NCBI GenBank assembly: GCA_033557465.1
Contig: CM066047.1
Span: 2,108,001 to 2,172,000 of the forward strand
DNA from: Ichthyophis bannanicus
Taxonomy: Eukaryota; Chordata; Amphibia; Gymnophiona; Ichthyophiidae
DNA: 64,000 bases
Direction: 5' to 3'
The notes beneath the pieces were generated by a model. The model saw only the letters and a program-made list of their open reading frames with translations. It did no database searches and had not been told where the DNA came from. The position numbers and the translations under genes were made by a program. Of this stretch, positions 32,895-43,812 are shown piece by piece; the first letter of the stretch is position 1; the number at the start of each line of letters is the position of its first letter.

Positions 32895-33059
32895 CTCACC
32901 TGATCTCCTTTTTCTTTCCTCTTGCTTTATCCCTACCTACACCTTCTGTGTTTGTCTTGACTAGATTGTAAGCTCTGAAGAGCAGGGACTGTCTCTTACA
33001 TGTCTGTGCAGCGCTGCATAGGACTTGTAGCACTATACAAATGCTCAGTAGTAGTAGTA

Positions 33060-33447
33060 GGGTAAATGTAGATTAGTTGTTTATGCAATCAAAAAGTAGA
33101 AAGACTAGGGGACATGCAATGAAGCAACAATGTAACCCATTTAAGACTAATAAGAGGAATAGTTTTTCACTCAACACATAATCAAACTCTGGAGTTCGTT
33201 ACTGGAGGATGTAGTAAAAGGATTTTAAAAAGGTTTAGACAAGTTCTGGAGGAGAGGTCCATAAACCTTTATTAAAGAAGACTCAGAAATACACTGTTTA
33301 CCCCCAGGACAAGCATTGTGGAACCTGTGTGCCTTTTTGGGAACCTGCCAGGTAATTGTGACCTGGATTGGCCACTGTTGGAAACAGGATACTGGGCTTG
33401 ATGGACCTTAGTTTGACCCAGTGTGGCATTTCTTATGTACTTATAGA
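33060..33447 (+). mobile_element. CR1 copy D, second segment with 3' end
   Basis: It continues the CR1 of 29800-30108 (TAAATGTAGATTAG, AAAGACTAGGGGACATGCAA). It ends with the classic CR1 terminus GGATACTGGGCTTGATGGAC and TGGCATTTCTTATGTACTTA at 33447. DIRS C resumes directly after. Confidence 0.85.
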
Positions 33448-33560
33448 ACAAGATTGTCACCAAAAACAACACTCTCAATGTTAGATCCTCCAAAGTGAAC
33501 CTCCTAAGGGGCTCAAAATACTGAACCGAAGACACTGAAAGTGAAAAGATCCCATGACAG

Positions 33561-34380
33561 ACTCATGGAAAGAACTGGTGGTTGAGAATGAGCCACTCCT
33601 TGAGAAAACTCAGGATGCTGACACCAAAACCTTCAGAGACGTAAGGCAAAGCCTTATAATTTTAAATTCTCTTACAGAAACAACCAAACAAAGGCTACAG
33701 AAAACCTAAAGGGAGAAATACTGTGTTCTGAGCACTAGTCATCAAAAACTCTCTAGACCCCAGTATAAGCTAATAAGGTGGACCTGTTATGTGTTGGTAG
33801 GAGAGTCCTAATGATGTCATCCGCATAACTTCAGCATCAAACCATGTTCTCTCAAGAACAAAGCCAAATAGGTCATCCACAAGGACTGAACCTTATAGGA
33901 GAAGATACTTCACTTTTGGAAGCCTCAAACCGATCTGCACGTGGATGCCAAGTGGATATTCATACCACAGATGCTGCTGCCAAATTTGTACCTCTAGAAT
34001 TACCAGGCCAGGATGAGATGTTATTCTATGCAGTCCTCTGTGCAGAAATAGCTAGGGGAGAGCCACACTGAATCCATGACTGAGGTAACTGCTTCAGAAG
34101 GACATCCAGCCCTGCTCACCCCCATTCCAGAAGTGTGGTGTTCTGATAGGTGGCCAACAAGTCATTATGGGAGTCCCCTAGCAGTTCTGAAGCAAGCAAA
34201 AGGCCATCTTGGACAGCTCTCACTCCCCTATTCTAGGGAGTGCCTGCTCAGAACCTCTGCTCTTACTTTTTCAATTGCCACAATGTTAGCCCCAGAAAGG
34301 CCAGAAGGGCGACCCTGGCCCATCTGAACAACAGTGAGGCTGCTCTGTCAACCACAGTACTTTTTTCCATTCTGCTGGTT
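33561..34380. other. Unassigned, possibly DIRS C leader
   Basis: No frame over 80 codons and no recognised motif. The position between the recombinase of DIRS C and the next CR1 suggests rearranged DIRS sequence, but I cannot confirm it. Confidence 0.25.
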
Positions 34381-35545
34381 ACATAGAAACTTGACGAAAG
34401 AAAGACCATATGGCTTATCTAGTCTGCCCTTACATACCAGCTACTATAGTCCCTTGTTTTTCCTTTAGAAATCTGTGTTGGTCCCATGCTTTCTTAAACT
34501 CAGATACTGTCCTGGTCTCTACTACTTCCACTGGGAGACACTTCCACGCATCTACCACTCTTTTTATAAAGAAATATTTCTGCATATTATTCTTGAGTTT
34601 CATCTTATGCGCTGTCATTGCAGAGCTTTCTTTTAATTGAAATAGGTTCTGTGCATTTATGCCACAGAGATATTTAAACCTCTCTATCATATCTTCTCTC
34701 TCCCGCCTTTCCTCCAAATTATATATACTGAGATCTTTAAGTCTGTCCCTATATGCCTTATGACTGACCATTTTGGTAGCCACCCTCTGCATTGGCTCCA
34801 TCCTGTTTATATCCTTTTGAAGATGTAGCTTCCAGAATTGCCCACACTACTCCAAATGAGGCACTATCAACACCTTTTTTTGCTGGCCATTCCTCTGCCT
34901 ATGCATCCAAGCATTCTTCTGGCTTTTGACGTTGCTTTTTTCTACCTGTTTAGCCATCTTAAGATCGTCAGACACAATCACCCCTGAGTCATGCTCTTCT
35001 TTTGTGGACAGAAGTACATCACCCCAGTACTGTAATGCTCCCTTGGATTTCTGCAGCGCAAATGAATGACCCTGTATTTTTTAGCATTAAATCTCAGCCA
35101 TCAAATTCTCGACTATTCTTGAAGCTTAGTGAGATCCCTCTTATGTTATCTGCTCCTTCCTGGGTGTTTACTCTATTGCAGATTTTGGTATCATCTGCAA
35201 AGAGGCAAATCTTACCTGACATCCCTTCAGCTATATCACTAACAAAAACTTTAAAAAGAATCTGACCAAGGACAGATTCTTGCAGCACACCACTGGTTAC
35301 ATCCTTCTCCTTAGAGTAAGCTCCATCTATCTGTATCCTTTGTCGCCTCCCACTCAACCAATTTCTAAACCAGTCAGTCACTTTAGGGTGTATTCCTATA
35401 ATGTTCAAATTTATTTATAAGTCATCTGTGCAGAACAATGTCAAAGGCTTTACTGAAATCTAAGTACATTGCATCTAGGGCTCTCCCTTCATCCAACTTT
35501 CTGGTCACCCAGTCAAAGAAATTAATTAGATTTGTCTAACAAGAC
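34381..35545 (-). mobile_element. CR1 copy E, 3' part, antisense
   Basis: It starts with the CR1 3' terminus (inverted, ACATAGAAACTTGACG). Frames at 34430-34801 (RVATKMVSHKAYRDRLKDLSI) and 35094-35408 (IGIHPKVTDWFRNWLSGRRQ, LFADDTKICN) follow. It ends at 35545 in the motif region around SFDWVTRKLDEGRALDAMYLD. Several stops are present. Confidence 0.85.
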
Positions 35546-38123
35546 CATCTCATAGACCATCACCATACTCCAAATGAGGTCGCACCAAAGACATACAGAG
35601 GCATTATCACCTCCTTTTTTCTGCTAGCCATTCCTCTCCGTATGCACCCAAGCATCCTTCTAGCTTTTGCCGTCGCCTTTTCTACCTGTTTAGCTACTTT
35701 AAGACCATCAGACACAACCACGCCTAAGTCCCGCTCTTCTTTAGTGGACAAAAGTACTTCGCCTCCTATACTGTATTGCTCCCTTGGATTGCTGCAGCCC
35801 AAATGCATGACCTTACATTTTTTAACATTAAATCCCAGCTGCCAAATTCTAGACCATTCTTCAAGCTTAGCTAGATCCCTCCTCATGTTATCTACACCTC
35901 CCTGGGTGTCTACTCTATTGCAGATTTTGGTATCATCCGCAAAGAGGCAAACCTTACCCGACAGCCCTTCCGCTATATCACTAACAAAGATGTTAAAAAG
36001 AATCGGACCAAGGACAGATCCCTGGGGCACACCACTGGTAACATCCTTCTCCTCAGAGTGAGCTCCATTTACTTGTACTCTTTGTCGCCTCCCACCCAAC
36101 CAATTTCTAACCCAAGCAGTAACTTTAGGGTCCATCCCTAGGGTGCTCAGTTTGTTTATAAGTCGCCTGTGAGGAACAGTGTCAAAGGCTTTACTGAAAT
36201 CTAAATACACCACATCTAGAGCTCTCCTTCGGTCCAACTCCCTGGTCACCCAGTCAAAGAAATCAATCAGATTTGTCTGACAAGACCTGCCTCTGGTGAA
36301 TCCATGCTGCCTCGGATCCTGTAATCCGCTGGACTCCAGAAACCTCACTATTTTCTCTTTCAGCAGCATTTCCAATAATTTACTCACCACCAAAGTTAAA
36401 CTAACCGGCCTGTAGTTTTCAACCACATCCTTACTACCGCTTTTGTGTAAAGGCACCACATGAGCCTCTCTCCAGTCCTTTGGCACCACTCCCGACTTCA
36501 AAGAGGCATTGAAAAGGTCAGTCAGTGGAGTTGCTAGAACGTCCCCAAGTTCCTTCAGTATTCTAAGGTGTATCCCATCCGGTCCCATCGCTTTGTCTAC
36601 TTTAAGTTGAGCTAGTTTCTCACGAACACAGTCTTCTGAAAATTGTTCAAGATTTCCCTCGCTTCTGTTCTTATTTGTGGGTGTTTTCTGAGGTCCTGCT
36701 CCTGGTTCTTCATCTGTGAACACAGAACAAAAATATTTCTTAAGAAATTCCGCTTTATCCTTATCAGCTTCTACATATTCCCCCCCTGCACCCTTGAGTC
36801 TGACAATACCACTCTTGCCCTTCCTCTTCTCACTAATATATCTGAAAAATGTCTTATCCCCCCACTTTATTGCATTGGCTATTTCCTCCTCCTTTTGATT
36901 CTTTGCCTTCTTGACTACTTTGCTAGCTTCTCTAAGTTTTTCCAAATACAGATGTCTGTCTTCCTCTCTCTGTGATCTCTTGTATTTCATGAAGGCCTCC
37001 CTCTTTTTCTTCACTTTTTCAGCTACTTCCTACGAAAACCATAGCGGTCTCCTGTTCCTTTTGCCTTTATTTAGCATTTTAACAAAAAGGTTGGTTGCCT
37101 TTAAAATACCCCCTTTCAGTTTTGCCCACTGTTTTTCTACATCCCCCAGCTGTTCCCATCACACTAACGACTCCCTGAGGTATTGGCCCATCTTCGCAAA
37201 GTTAGTCTTCCTAAAGTCTAAGATCCTCACCTTGGAATGGATTCTAACAGCCCTAGTCCTAATACTGAACCACACCATCTGGTGATCACTGGATGCAAAA
37301 TGATCTCCCACTACAACATCAGAAACACTTTCACCATTGGTAAGCACCAAGTCCAGTATGGCCCCTTCACGTGTGGGGTCTGTTACCAATTGCCTGAATA
37401 GTTCTCCCTGTAGAGAATCCAGGATCTCCTTACTTCTAGATGATACTGCAGCAGGAATGTGCCAATCAACATCTGGCATATTGAAATCTCCTATCAGTAG
37501 CACTTCCCCTTTCCTAGCAATGCTGCGTATGTCTTCAATTAACTCTCTGTCCACCTCTTCCTCTTGTGAGGGAGGTCTGTATATCACACCAATGCAAATA
37601 GATTTCTCTTTCCCTCTTTCTAGTTTAACCCACAATGCCTCCTCTCTCCCTTTTAAGCTCTGTAATTCCAAAGCTTTAATAGTAGTTTTTACATATAGTG
37701 CCACTCCTCCTCCCCTTCTTCCTACCCTGTCCTTTCTGAATAAAGTATAGCCAGGTATAGTTACATCCCAGTCATGGTTTTCTGTGAAACATGTTTCTGT
37801 AGCTGCCACTAAATCCAAGTCAGCCACTCCCACCAAAGCTTCAACATCAGGGATTTTATTTCCCATGCTACGGGCATTTATACACACTGCTTTCCATATG
37901 TTACCCCTGTTACCCATTTCCATAAAGGTATTTAATGTATCACCTACGTGGGGGCTTTCACTTACCTGGGGGCTTTCTTCACCCATCCCCAACGAATCTA
38001 GCTTAAAGCCCTCTTCAGTAGATTAGCCAGTCTACTACTAAAGATGTGTTGACCTTTCTTGGACAGATGGATGCCATCTCTGCTCTGCAACCTTTGGTAC
38101 AGCATCCCATGGTCTAGGAAACC
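35546..38123 (-). mobile_element. CR1 copy F, near-complete ORF2 plus ORF1 end, antisense
   Basis: It contains an almost intact endonuclease-polymerase ORF2 (35560-37992) and, at 37993-38110, the C-terminus of ORF1 (RDGIHLSKKGQHIF...LLKRALS). It lacks roughly the last 800 bases of CR1, being cut at KEVIMPLY where copy E abuts. Unusually for CR1 it lost its 3' end and not its 5' end, which suggests recombination or deletion between neighbouring copies. Confidence 0.85.
35560..37992 (-). pseudogene. CR1 ORF2: AP endonuclease and reverse transcriptase, two in-frame stops
   Basis: The N-terminal 277 codons (37159-37992) hold the endonuclease: VCINARSMGNK, ATETCF, GRRGGGVALYVK, GVIYRPPSQEEE, LIGDFNMPDVDWH and ASSDHQMVWFS. 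The 484-codon stretch 35560-37014 holds the polymerase: KAMGPDGIHLRILKE, YRPVSLTLVVSKLLEMLLKE, YLDFSKAFDTVPHRR, VPQGSVLGPILFNIF, LFADDTKICN (FADD intact) and KKCKVMHLG. They are in the same frame and separated only by TGA after RESLV and TAG before EVAEKV. The thumb end is missing after RKKEVIMPLY. The product nicks DNA and copies CR1 RNA at the nick. Confidence 0.85.
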
Positions 38124-38174
38124 AGATAGATAGGCCATGTGGTCTTTTTCTGTCATCATGTTTCTATGTTTCTA
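38124..38174 (+). mobile_element. Short CR1 3' terminus
   Basis: AGATAGATAGGCCATGTGGT and TTCTGTCATCATGTTTCTAT form a 50-bp sense CR1 terminus between two antisense CR1 pieces. Confidence 0.6.
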
Positions 38175-38760
38175 TCCCTAGTTCTAATACTGAACCACAC
38201 CATCTGGTTGTCACTGGATGTGAGATGATCTCCCACTATAACATCAGAAATACTTTCCCCATTGGTAGGCGCCGAGTCCAGTATGGTCCCTTCAAGTGTG
38301 GGTTCTGTTACCAGTTGCCAGAATAGTTCTCCCTGTAGAGAATTCCAGATCTCTTTACTTCTAGATGACACCACAGCAAAGATGTGCCAATCAACATCTG
38401 GCATACTGAAATCACCTATCAGTAGCACTTCCCCTTTCATGCAATCTATCTTCACCTCTGTCAGAGAGCTTGGATGCTTCAAGAAGCATCTCATCAATGT
38501 ACTTCTCACTGTCTCAAATGCTTCTCAGCCTCGCCACCTGTTTTCAGAGCTCCTCCACTTGTTTCATGAGGGCTTCAGCTTGCAGACATCTTGCACATGG
38601 AACTGATCCCTCGACTGCCATTGGGCTGCCTGTCTGGACAGGGACAGAGGCAGAAGCTGTAATGGGGGCAACAGCTTTGGCAATATGATTTTTCCAAGCC
38701 ATTGTTCAGTTGGTGGAGCTTTGGAACATGTTGAAATAAATGAGTGAAACCTACCAAAGT
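38175..38760 (-). mobile_element. CR1 copy with endonuclease joined to ORF1 start, internally deleted
   Basis: 38175-38440 encodes the endonuclease end (GEVLLIGDFSMPDVDWH, SKEIWNSLQGELFWQLVTEP, SSDNQMVWFS). Immediately upstream 38456-38760 encodes an ORF1 N-terminus (PCARCLQAEALMKQVEEL, ARLRSI, DSEKYIDEMLLEASKL) like that at 62861. About 1.5 kb expected between them is missing. Confidence 0.7.
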
Positions 38761-38906
38761 CCCTAACTTTTCATCAGCTCTCCTTTTAGAGAAAAAGCAG
38801 CTAACCTCTTAAGTATGTTCTTAACAGTGTTGTTCTATGTCCCTGGGTGTAGAGCTGCTCTCTTGGTAAACAGTTATTAAGTTATACTAGTAAATTTTGA
38901 TACTAA

Positions 38907-39034
38907 GGGGCTTGTTTACAAAGCCGCGGTAGCGATTCGCGATCGTTATCGGAGCCGCGGCCCCATTGAAATCAATGGGGCCACGGCTCCGATAACGATC
39001 GCAAACCGCTACTGCGGCTTTGTAAACAAGCCCC
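38907..39034. mobile_element. Fully palindromic MITE, copy 2 (128 bp)
   Basis: It is nearly identical to copy 1 at 25895, with terminal GGGGCTTGTTTACAAAGC and centre CCCATTGAAATCAATGGG. The flanks are CTAA and TATG, giving at best a short TA or TAW duplication. No coding capacity. Confidence 0.85.
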
Positions 39035-39227
39035 TATGTGTCTGACGTATATTGATTATAGTGTTCCCTTTGTAAAATTACCTAATCAAAGCTCCTTCAA
39101 GAGTTGTTAATTGTTAACTTTTAGTAGATACCCAAATATGGAACTGTTTTCTTCCTAACCTTTTCCTACCAACCAATAAAAATCTGTTGTCTAAGTCAAC
39201 AAGCTAATTGGGAAGTTGCCCTGTATA

Positions 39228-39767
39228 GCAAAAATTCTCACACGCGGTGGGAGGGAGGGGGAATGGGGTGGGAGGTGGGAAGGGAGGGATCTAACACCTG
39301 AGGGAGGTCAGTGACTTCAAAGAGATTGCCTACTTGAAGGCTAGAAGTGAGGACAAAACTCTAGCTGCAGAAAAAAAGTTTTGCCCAACAGCAAAAAGAA
39401 ATTCCCCTTTTGAAATACAGCAGAAAAATATTGTTATTAAAAATGACAAAAAAGCCCCCTTTAAGAGATCTCAGGCAGAGAGTTTGTATTCAAGAGCCCC
39501 ACAGTATTTGAATACAAACTCTCTGCCTGAGAGCTCTTAAAGGAGGCTTTTTTGTCATCTTTAATAGCTAATTACTTTTCTGCTGTATTGCAAAAGGGGA
39601 ATACATTTTGTGGCATTGGGCAAAGCTTTTTTTTCTGCAGCTAGAGTTTTTTTCCTCTCCTCTAGCCTTCAAGTTCAAAGGAGTAAGTAAGCTCTTTGAA
39701 GTCACTGACCTCCTCAGGTGTTAGATGCCTCCCTTTCCACCCCAGCTCCCAACGTGAGAATTTTTGC
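39228..39767. mobile_element. 540-bp fold-back element with TA duplication
   Basis: It begins GCAAAAATTCTCAC and ends with the complement. The two halves are inverted copies around a short centre near 39500 (AAGAGCCCCACAG). The inner arms (CAGGCAGAGAGTTTGTATTC and its inverse) are nearly perfect. TA flanks both ends (39226-39227, 39768-39769), as for Tc1/mariner-type MITEs. A poly-G run follows at about 39775. The short frame inside is not a gene. Confidence 0.75.
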
Positions 39768-39829
39768 TAATGATGGGGGGGGGGGGGGGGGGTGGAGACA
39801 GAGACTATTAGCAGCATAGAATGGAGGAC

Positions 39830-40070
39830 ACCGTGGTGAGTATGGTGAATGATGACGGAAGAGAGCTCGTGAGTATGCTTGTGTATAAAGTTTTATAAAT
39901 CAGGATGAGGATTTTATACTAAATATGGTAGTATATGGGCAACTAATGGAAATATATTAACAGAGGTGTAATGCTATCAAATTCAGAAGTGTGGGCTAAT
40001 AGCCTTGCGGCAGTATTCTGAATAGCCTGTAGTCATTTTAGTTTGTAAGTAGGAAGCCCAGCAAAAATAA
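39830..40070 (-). mobile_element. L2 C-terminal fragment, antisense
   Basis: The minus strand reads FAGLPTYKLK, then LQAIQNTAARLLAHTSEFDSIT, the L2 thumb region, up to the DIRS B boundary. It appears to be the target into which DIRS B inserted; no continuation was recognised beyond 51888. Confidence 0.6.
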
Positions 40071-40245
40071 AGTGAAATTAGACTTACCTGCTAATTGTTG
40101 TTCCTTGAGGAACTCCAGTCCAGTCCCGGAATCTCTGGGAATAGTGTACCTCTTCCAGCAGCTTGGAGACTGAACAATGACACTCTTTTGATGTCACTGG
40201 TATAAGTACCTGAGGGACCGCCTCCTTGCTCCAGTTACCTATTGA
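40071..40245. repeat. DIRS B left inverted terminal repeat
   Basis: 40128-40245 (GGGAATAGTGTACCTCTTCC, then CAGCAGCTTGGAGACTGAAC and a block about a 6-7 base spaced TGACATC site) is the reverse complement of 51735-51860. The outer 58 bases are matched by the internal complementary region. Confidence 0.85.
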
Positions 40246-40501
40246 CAAAGCAGACTCACCAGAGCAATAATTAAGTAGCTAGTATCGCTATCAAACTTTA
40301 ACAAACTTTAAGAAACCACAACTATAAACTAAGACACAAAATGTGTCCTTAAAGTAAGCCTAGAATTATCCTGTTATGGTCTGCTCTCTGTCTCAATAGA
40401 GGAATATGACTTCTTAAAGATCCCCGAACCTTCATCTTCTTCATATGAACTATAAATCATATACTTGGCCCATGAGCTTACCTTGTCAATACTGTACCTC
40501 T

Positions 40502-42085
40502 TTACTTCAGGCCATAGTCCAGACGACAGAATATTAGGGAGGGATGCGGGACTGGACTGGAGTTCCTCAAGGAACAACAATTAGCAGGTAAGTCTAATTT
40601 CACTTTCCTTACCGTCTCTCCAGTCCAGTCCCGGAATCTCTGGGGATGTAACAGAGCAGTAAAAAACCCAAAACAGGTATCCCTTTCCGCCTGTACATCT
40701 AGACGATAATGTTTTACAAAGGAATTTAATGATGACCAAGTAGCTGCCTTACAGATGTCCACCGCCGGTATCAAACTGTACTCAGCCCAGGACGCAGCTT
40801 GCACCCTTGTTGAATGCGGCTTAAGCCCTTCAGGTATTGCCCTACCTTTCAACAAATACGCTGAAGCTATGGTTTCCTTGAGCCACCTGGCAATAGATGC
40901 TTTGGAAGCTGCCTGCCCTTTTCTTGCACCCCCAAAAAGAACAAACAGCCTATCTGTCTTACGGAATACCTGTGTTCTCTTCAAATACATCTTTAATGCT
41001 CTACGCACATCTAAAAGATGCAATTTTTTGAACTGAACTTCTTCGGCACTATCCTCAAACACTGGTAAGGAAACTACTTGATTGACATGAAAAGCTGACA
41101 CCACCTTGGGTAAAAACGAAGGTACTGGTCTCAATGCCACCTTATTTTCATAAAATGATAGAAAAGGTTTTCTACAAGACAAAGCCTGTAATTCCGAAAT
41201 CCTCCGTGCTGACGATATCACTACTAGAAAAACCACCTTGAGCGAAAGATCCTTCAATGATGATCGTGACAACGGCTCAAACGGTTCAAGTACCAATGTT
41301 TCCAAAACCAAATGGAGATACCATTTTGGTACGGTCGGTCTACATGGTGGCCTCAACAATGAAACTGTTCTCAAAAAACGTTTCACATCTGGGTGTGCTC
41401 CTAGCACCTCACCATTTATCTTACCTCTATAACAAGAAAGACCTGCTAACTGCACTCTCAATGATGCAGTGGCTAATCCTTTCTCAAACCCATCCTGCAA
41501 AAAAGATAGAATTTGAGAAATAGAAGCCTTTAATGCTTCAAAACGTTTGTCATCACACCACGCTTCGAATATTCTCCAAATTCGAATATATGCCAAAGAG
41601 GTAGACCACCTCCTTGCTTTCAACAATGTGGAAATCACCGCTGATGAGTAACCTCTGGCTTTTAGCCTCGCCCTTTCAAGAGCCAAGCCGTAAGCGAGAA
41701 TTGATGCACCTGCGGCATGCGTAATGGACCCTGTCACAAAAGATCCTCTCTCATCAGTAGAAGCCATGGATGGTCTACTAATAACCTTATGAGATCCGTG
41801 TACCATGGTCGTCTTGGCCAGTCTGGCGCTATCAATATTATATGTCCCTTGTGCCTTTCTACTCTTTGTAGAACACGCCCTATTAATACCCACGGAGGGA
41901 AGACGTACAGAAGTTGTTCCTATGGCCACCTCTGAATGAGAGCATATAGGCCTTCTGACATTCTCTCTTATCTTCGGCTGAAAAATCGATTGACCTTCGC
42001 CGACTCGAAGGTTGCCATGAGATCCATCACGGGAGCTCCCCATTGATTCACTACCATTTGGAACACCTGCGGATGCAGAACCCAC
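40502..42085 (-). CDS. DIRS B tyrosine recombinase, open frame
   Basis: This 527-codon frame encodes a lambda-integrase-family recombinase that should integrate the circular DIRS cDNA without an aspartate integrase. The catalytic residues are all readable: Arg in SSARRISELQAL (about residue 294), His and Arg in LKPHSTRVQAASW (about 424 and 427), and Tyr in SFVKHYRLD (about 460). An N-terminal SAM-like region with LLKARRWSTSLAYIRIWRIF lies near residues 154-175. The first roughly 100 residues overlap the RNase H end in another frame and may not be translated as shown; the true start is uncertain. The C-terminus runs through the internal complementary region. It is longer and cleaner than the recombinases of DIRS A and C. 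Confidence 0.75.
   Translation of the reverse strand: MGSASAGVPNGSESMGSSRDGSHGNLRVGEGQSIFQPKIRENVRRPICSHSEVAIGTTSVRLPSVGINRACSTKSRKAQGTYNIDSARLAKTTMVHGSHKVISRPSMASTDERGSFVTGSITHAAGASILAYGLALERARLKARGYSSAVISTLLKARRWSTSLAYIRIWRIFEAWCDDKRFEALKASISQILSFLQDGFEKGLATASLRVQLAGLSCYRGKINGEVLGAHPDVKRFLRTVSLLRPPCRPTVPKWYLHLVLETLVLEPFEPLSRSSLKDLSLKVVFLVVISSARRISELQALSCRKPFLSFYENKVALRPVPSFLPKVVSAFHVNQVVSLPVFEDSAEEVQFKKLHLLDVRRALKMYLKRTQVFRKTDRLFVLFGGARKGQAASKASIARWLKETIASAYLLKGRAIPEGLKPHSTRVQAASWAEYSLIPAVDICKAATWSSLNSFVKHYRLDVQAERDTCFGFFTALLHPQRFRDWTGETVRKVKLDLPANCCSLRNSSPVPHPSLIFCRLDYGLK
40548..40643. repeat. DIRS B internal complementary region
   Basis: 40548-40603 is the exact reverse complement of the left terminus (40071-40128). 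40604-40643 is the near-exact reverse complement of the right terminus (51848-51888). It therefore spells the circle junction AATTTCACT|TTCCTTA. It lies inside the open recombinase frame, so the last residues of the protein (from about residue 480) are encoded by this region. Confidence 0.9.
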
Positions 42086-43812
42086 TCTCCTGGGTCCACT
42101 TTGACCCGACTCAAAAAATCAGCCTCCACATTGTCCACCCCTGCCACATGAGACGCTGATAAAGCTCCCAAATTCATCTCGGCCCACACGAACAACTGTT
42201 CGGTTCGGCTTCTAGGGAGACACTGCCTGTGCCCCTTTGACGATTGATGTAAGCCACTGCTGTCACGTTGTCTGACAGAACTCGAATGGCTTTCCCCTGA
42301 AGGTAATGTTGAAATGCTCCAGGTTCATTGAAGGAGGGCAGGCCCTGAGAGAAAGGGTTCATCAGTGCTAAGGTTACTGCTCTCAATTCTAATCTGTTGA
42401 CTGACCAAACTTTCTCCTGTTCGGTCCATTGGTCTTGAACAAACCTTCTCTCGAAGTGAGCTCCCCAGCCCATGAGACTGGTATCCGTCGTAAGAGGAAG
42501 CCAAACAGGTGATTCCAGAACCCCTCTAGAACCCCTGGCTGTAACCACCATTGCAGAGCGTGATGTGTCTCTGGAGGATAGGGTAGTCTCCGCGAGAGAG
42601 GATCCTCCTGGTGCGAACATCTCCTGAGTAACACCCTCTGTAATGGTCACATATGAGCTCTTGCCCAAGGAACTAACTCTAGCGTTGCTGCCATGGTCCC
42701 AAGCAACTGTAAATAATGCCATGCAGTGGGATCCTTCCTGTCCAAGAATCTGCACACCAGGTTTCTTAATCCTAGCGCTCTTACCTGAGGAAGAAACACC
42801 CTCCTATTCTTGTATGAAAGCAAGCTCCCAGGTGTTCTATATTTTGTGATGGAGTCAATTTGCTCTTTGCCACATTGACAACCCAACCAAAACTTTGTAA
42901 CAACTCCACTACCCTGGATGTTGCCAACTCGCTTTCCTTTTCGGACTTTGCCCGAATTAACCAGTTGTCCAGATATGGGTGAACTAACACCCCTTCCTTT
43001 CGTAATGCTGCTGCAACTACCACCATCACTATGGTAAATGTTCGTGGGGCCATTGCTAAACCAAACAGCAACACCCGAAATTGGAAATGACCCATGGGAA
43101 CTGCAAACCTTAGAAATTTCTGATGCTCCAGACGAATTGGAATATGTACATACGCCTCCAACAAATCCAGAGACGTAAGAAATTCTCCTTTCCTTACAGC
43201 CATTATGACAGACTTCAGTGTCTCCATATGAAAATGAGTCACATGAAGACAACGATTTACTCTTTGAAGATCCAAAATTGGTCGAAAAGATCCTTCCTTT
43301 TTTGGAACCACAAAGTAGATGGAGTATCGACCGAAGCCGTGTTGGTCTTGTGGCACCGGGACGACAGCTTTGAGGTTCAAAAGTCTTTGCAAGGACTCTC
43401 GCACAGCTGTGCACTTGATGCATGCCTTGCAAGGAGACTGAACGTACGAATCGACCACTGGGCATTGAAACTCCAGAGCATATCCTCCTTGAATGATCTC
43501 CAACACCCACCGATCGGACGTGATCTGGACCCAGGCAGGATAAAAATCCTGTAGATGACCTTCCACGGGTACCAAACCTGCCTGGGCCCCCTTGACTTCA
43601 TTGTGACTTTCTAAGATTCGTGGAAGAGGAGGATGCAAAGCCTCTGCTTGCTCCTTGAAATTCCTGACCTCTGAAAAGTGGACATCCTCTTTGAATTTGT
43701 CTGAAACAATTGGACCGAAAACAACGAAAGTCTCTCTACTGACCCCTTGTCGCCTGCATTGGACGTCCAGGCTTTTGCTTGTCCTCCAGCAACCTTCCAC
43801 CTTTGGACTCAC
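41968..43812 (-). pseudogene. DIRS B reverse transcriptase and RNase H, frameshifted
   Basis: 42781-43812 contains LKAVVPVPQDQHGFGRYSIYFVV-type fingers, FRPILDLQRVNRCL, FLTSLDLLEAYVHIPI, FLRFAVPMGHFQFRVLLFGLA and VHPYLDNWLI. The catalytic box is YLDN, with the second aspartate changed. RNase H continues in 42174-42755 (LTTDTSLMGWGAHF, WSVNRLELRAVTLAL, RVLSDNVTAVAYINRQRGTGS) and 41968-42195 (HVAGVDNVEADFLSR). Frameshifts near 42781 and 42174 separate the parts. The enzyme makes circular DIRS cDNA. Confidence 0.8.

Larger units (their letters stand above)
30109..33059 (+). mobile_element. L2-type LINE copy H, inserted in CR1 D
   Basis: From the endonuclease (VIYRPPDKSASTF-like near 30235, then LILGDFNIHVDNP) it runs through reverse transcriptase to a 3' terminus with a GTAGTAGTAG tail at 33045-33059. 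The 3' UTR includes ATTGTAAGCTCTGAAGAGCA and CAGCGCTGCATAGGAC. A short inverted LINE tail (30698-30868) interrupts the endonuclease. The main frame is 31711-32838. Confidence 0.85.
28211..33560 (-). mobile_element. DIRS element C (antisense), remnant split by CR1 and L2
   Basis: The left terminus starts at about 28211 (GATCTTACCTGCTAATTTTC). An internal complementary region lies at 29160-29262. The recombinase C-terminal half follows at 29192-29560 on the minus strand. More recombinase (EPLRRFTLEDLTLRVLFLV) appears at 33470-33535, after CR1 D and its nested L2. No reverse transcriptase or right terminus was recognised; 33561-34380 may hold more of it but is unreadable. Confidence 0.65.

Noticed and set aside
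33844..34071. 75-codon plus-strand frame as a host exon
   Set aside because: No convincing acceptor and donor pair, and it lies in probable DIRS debris between two elements.
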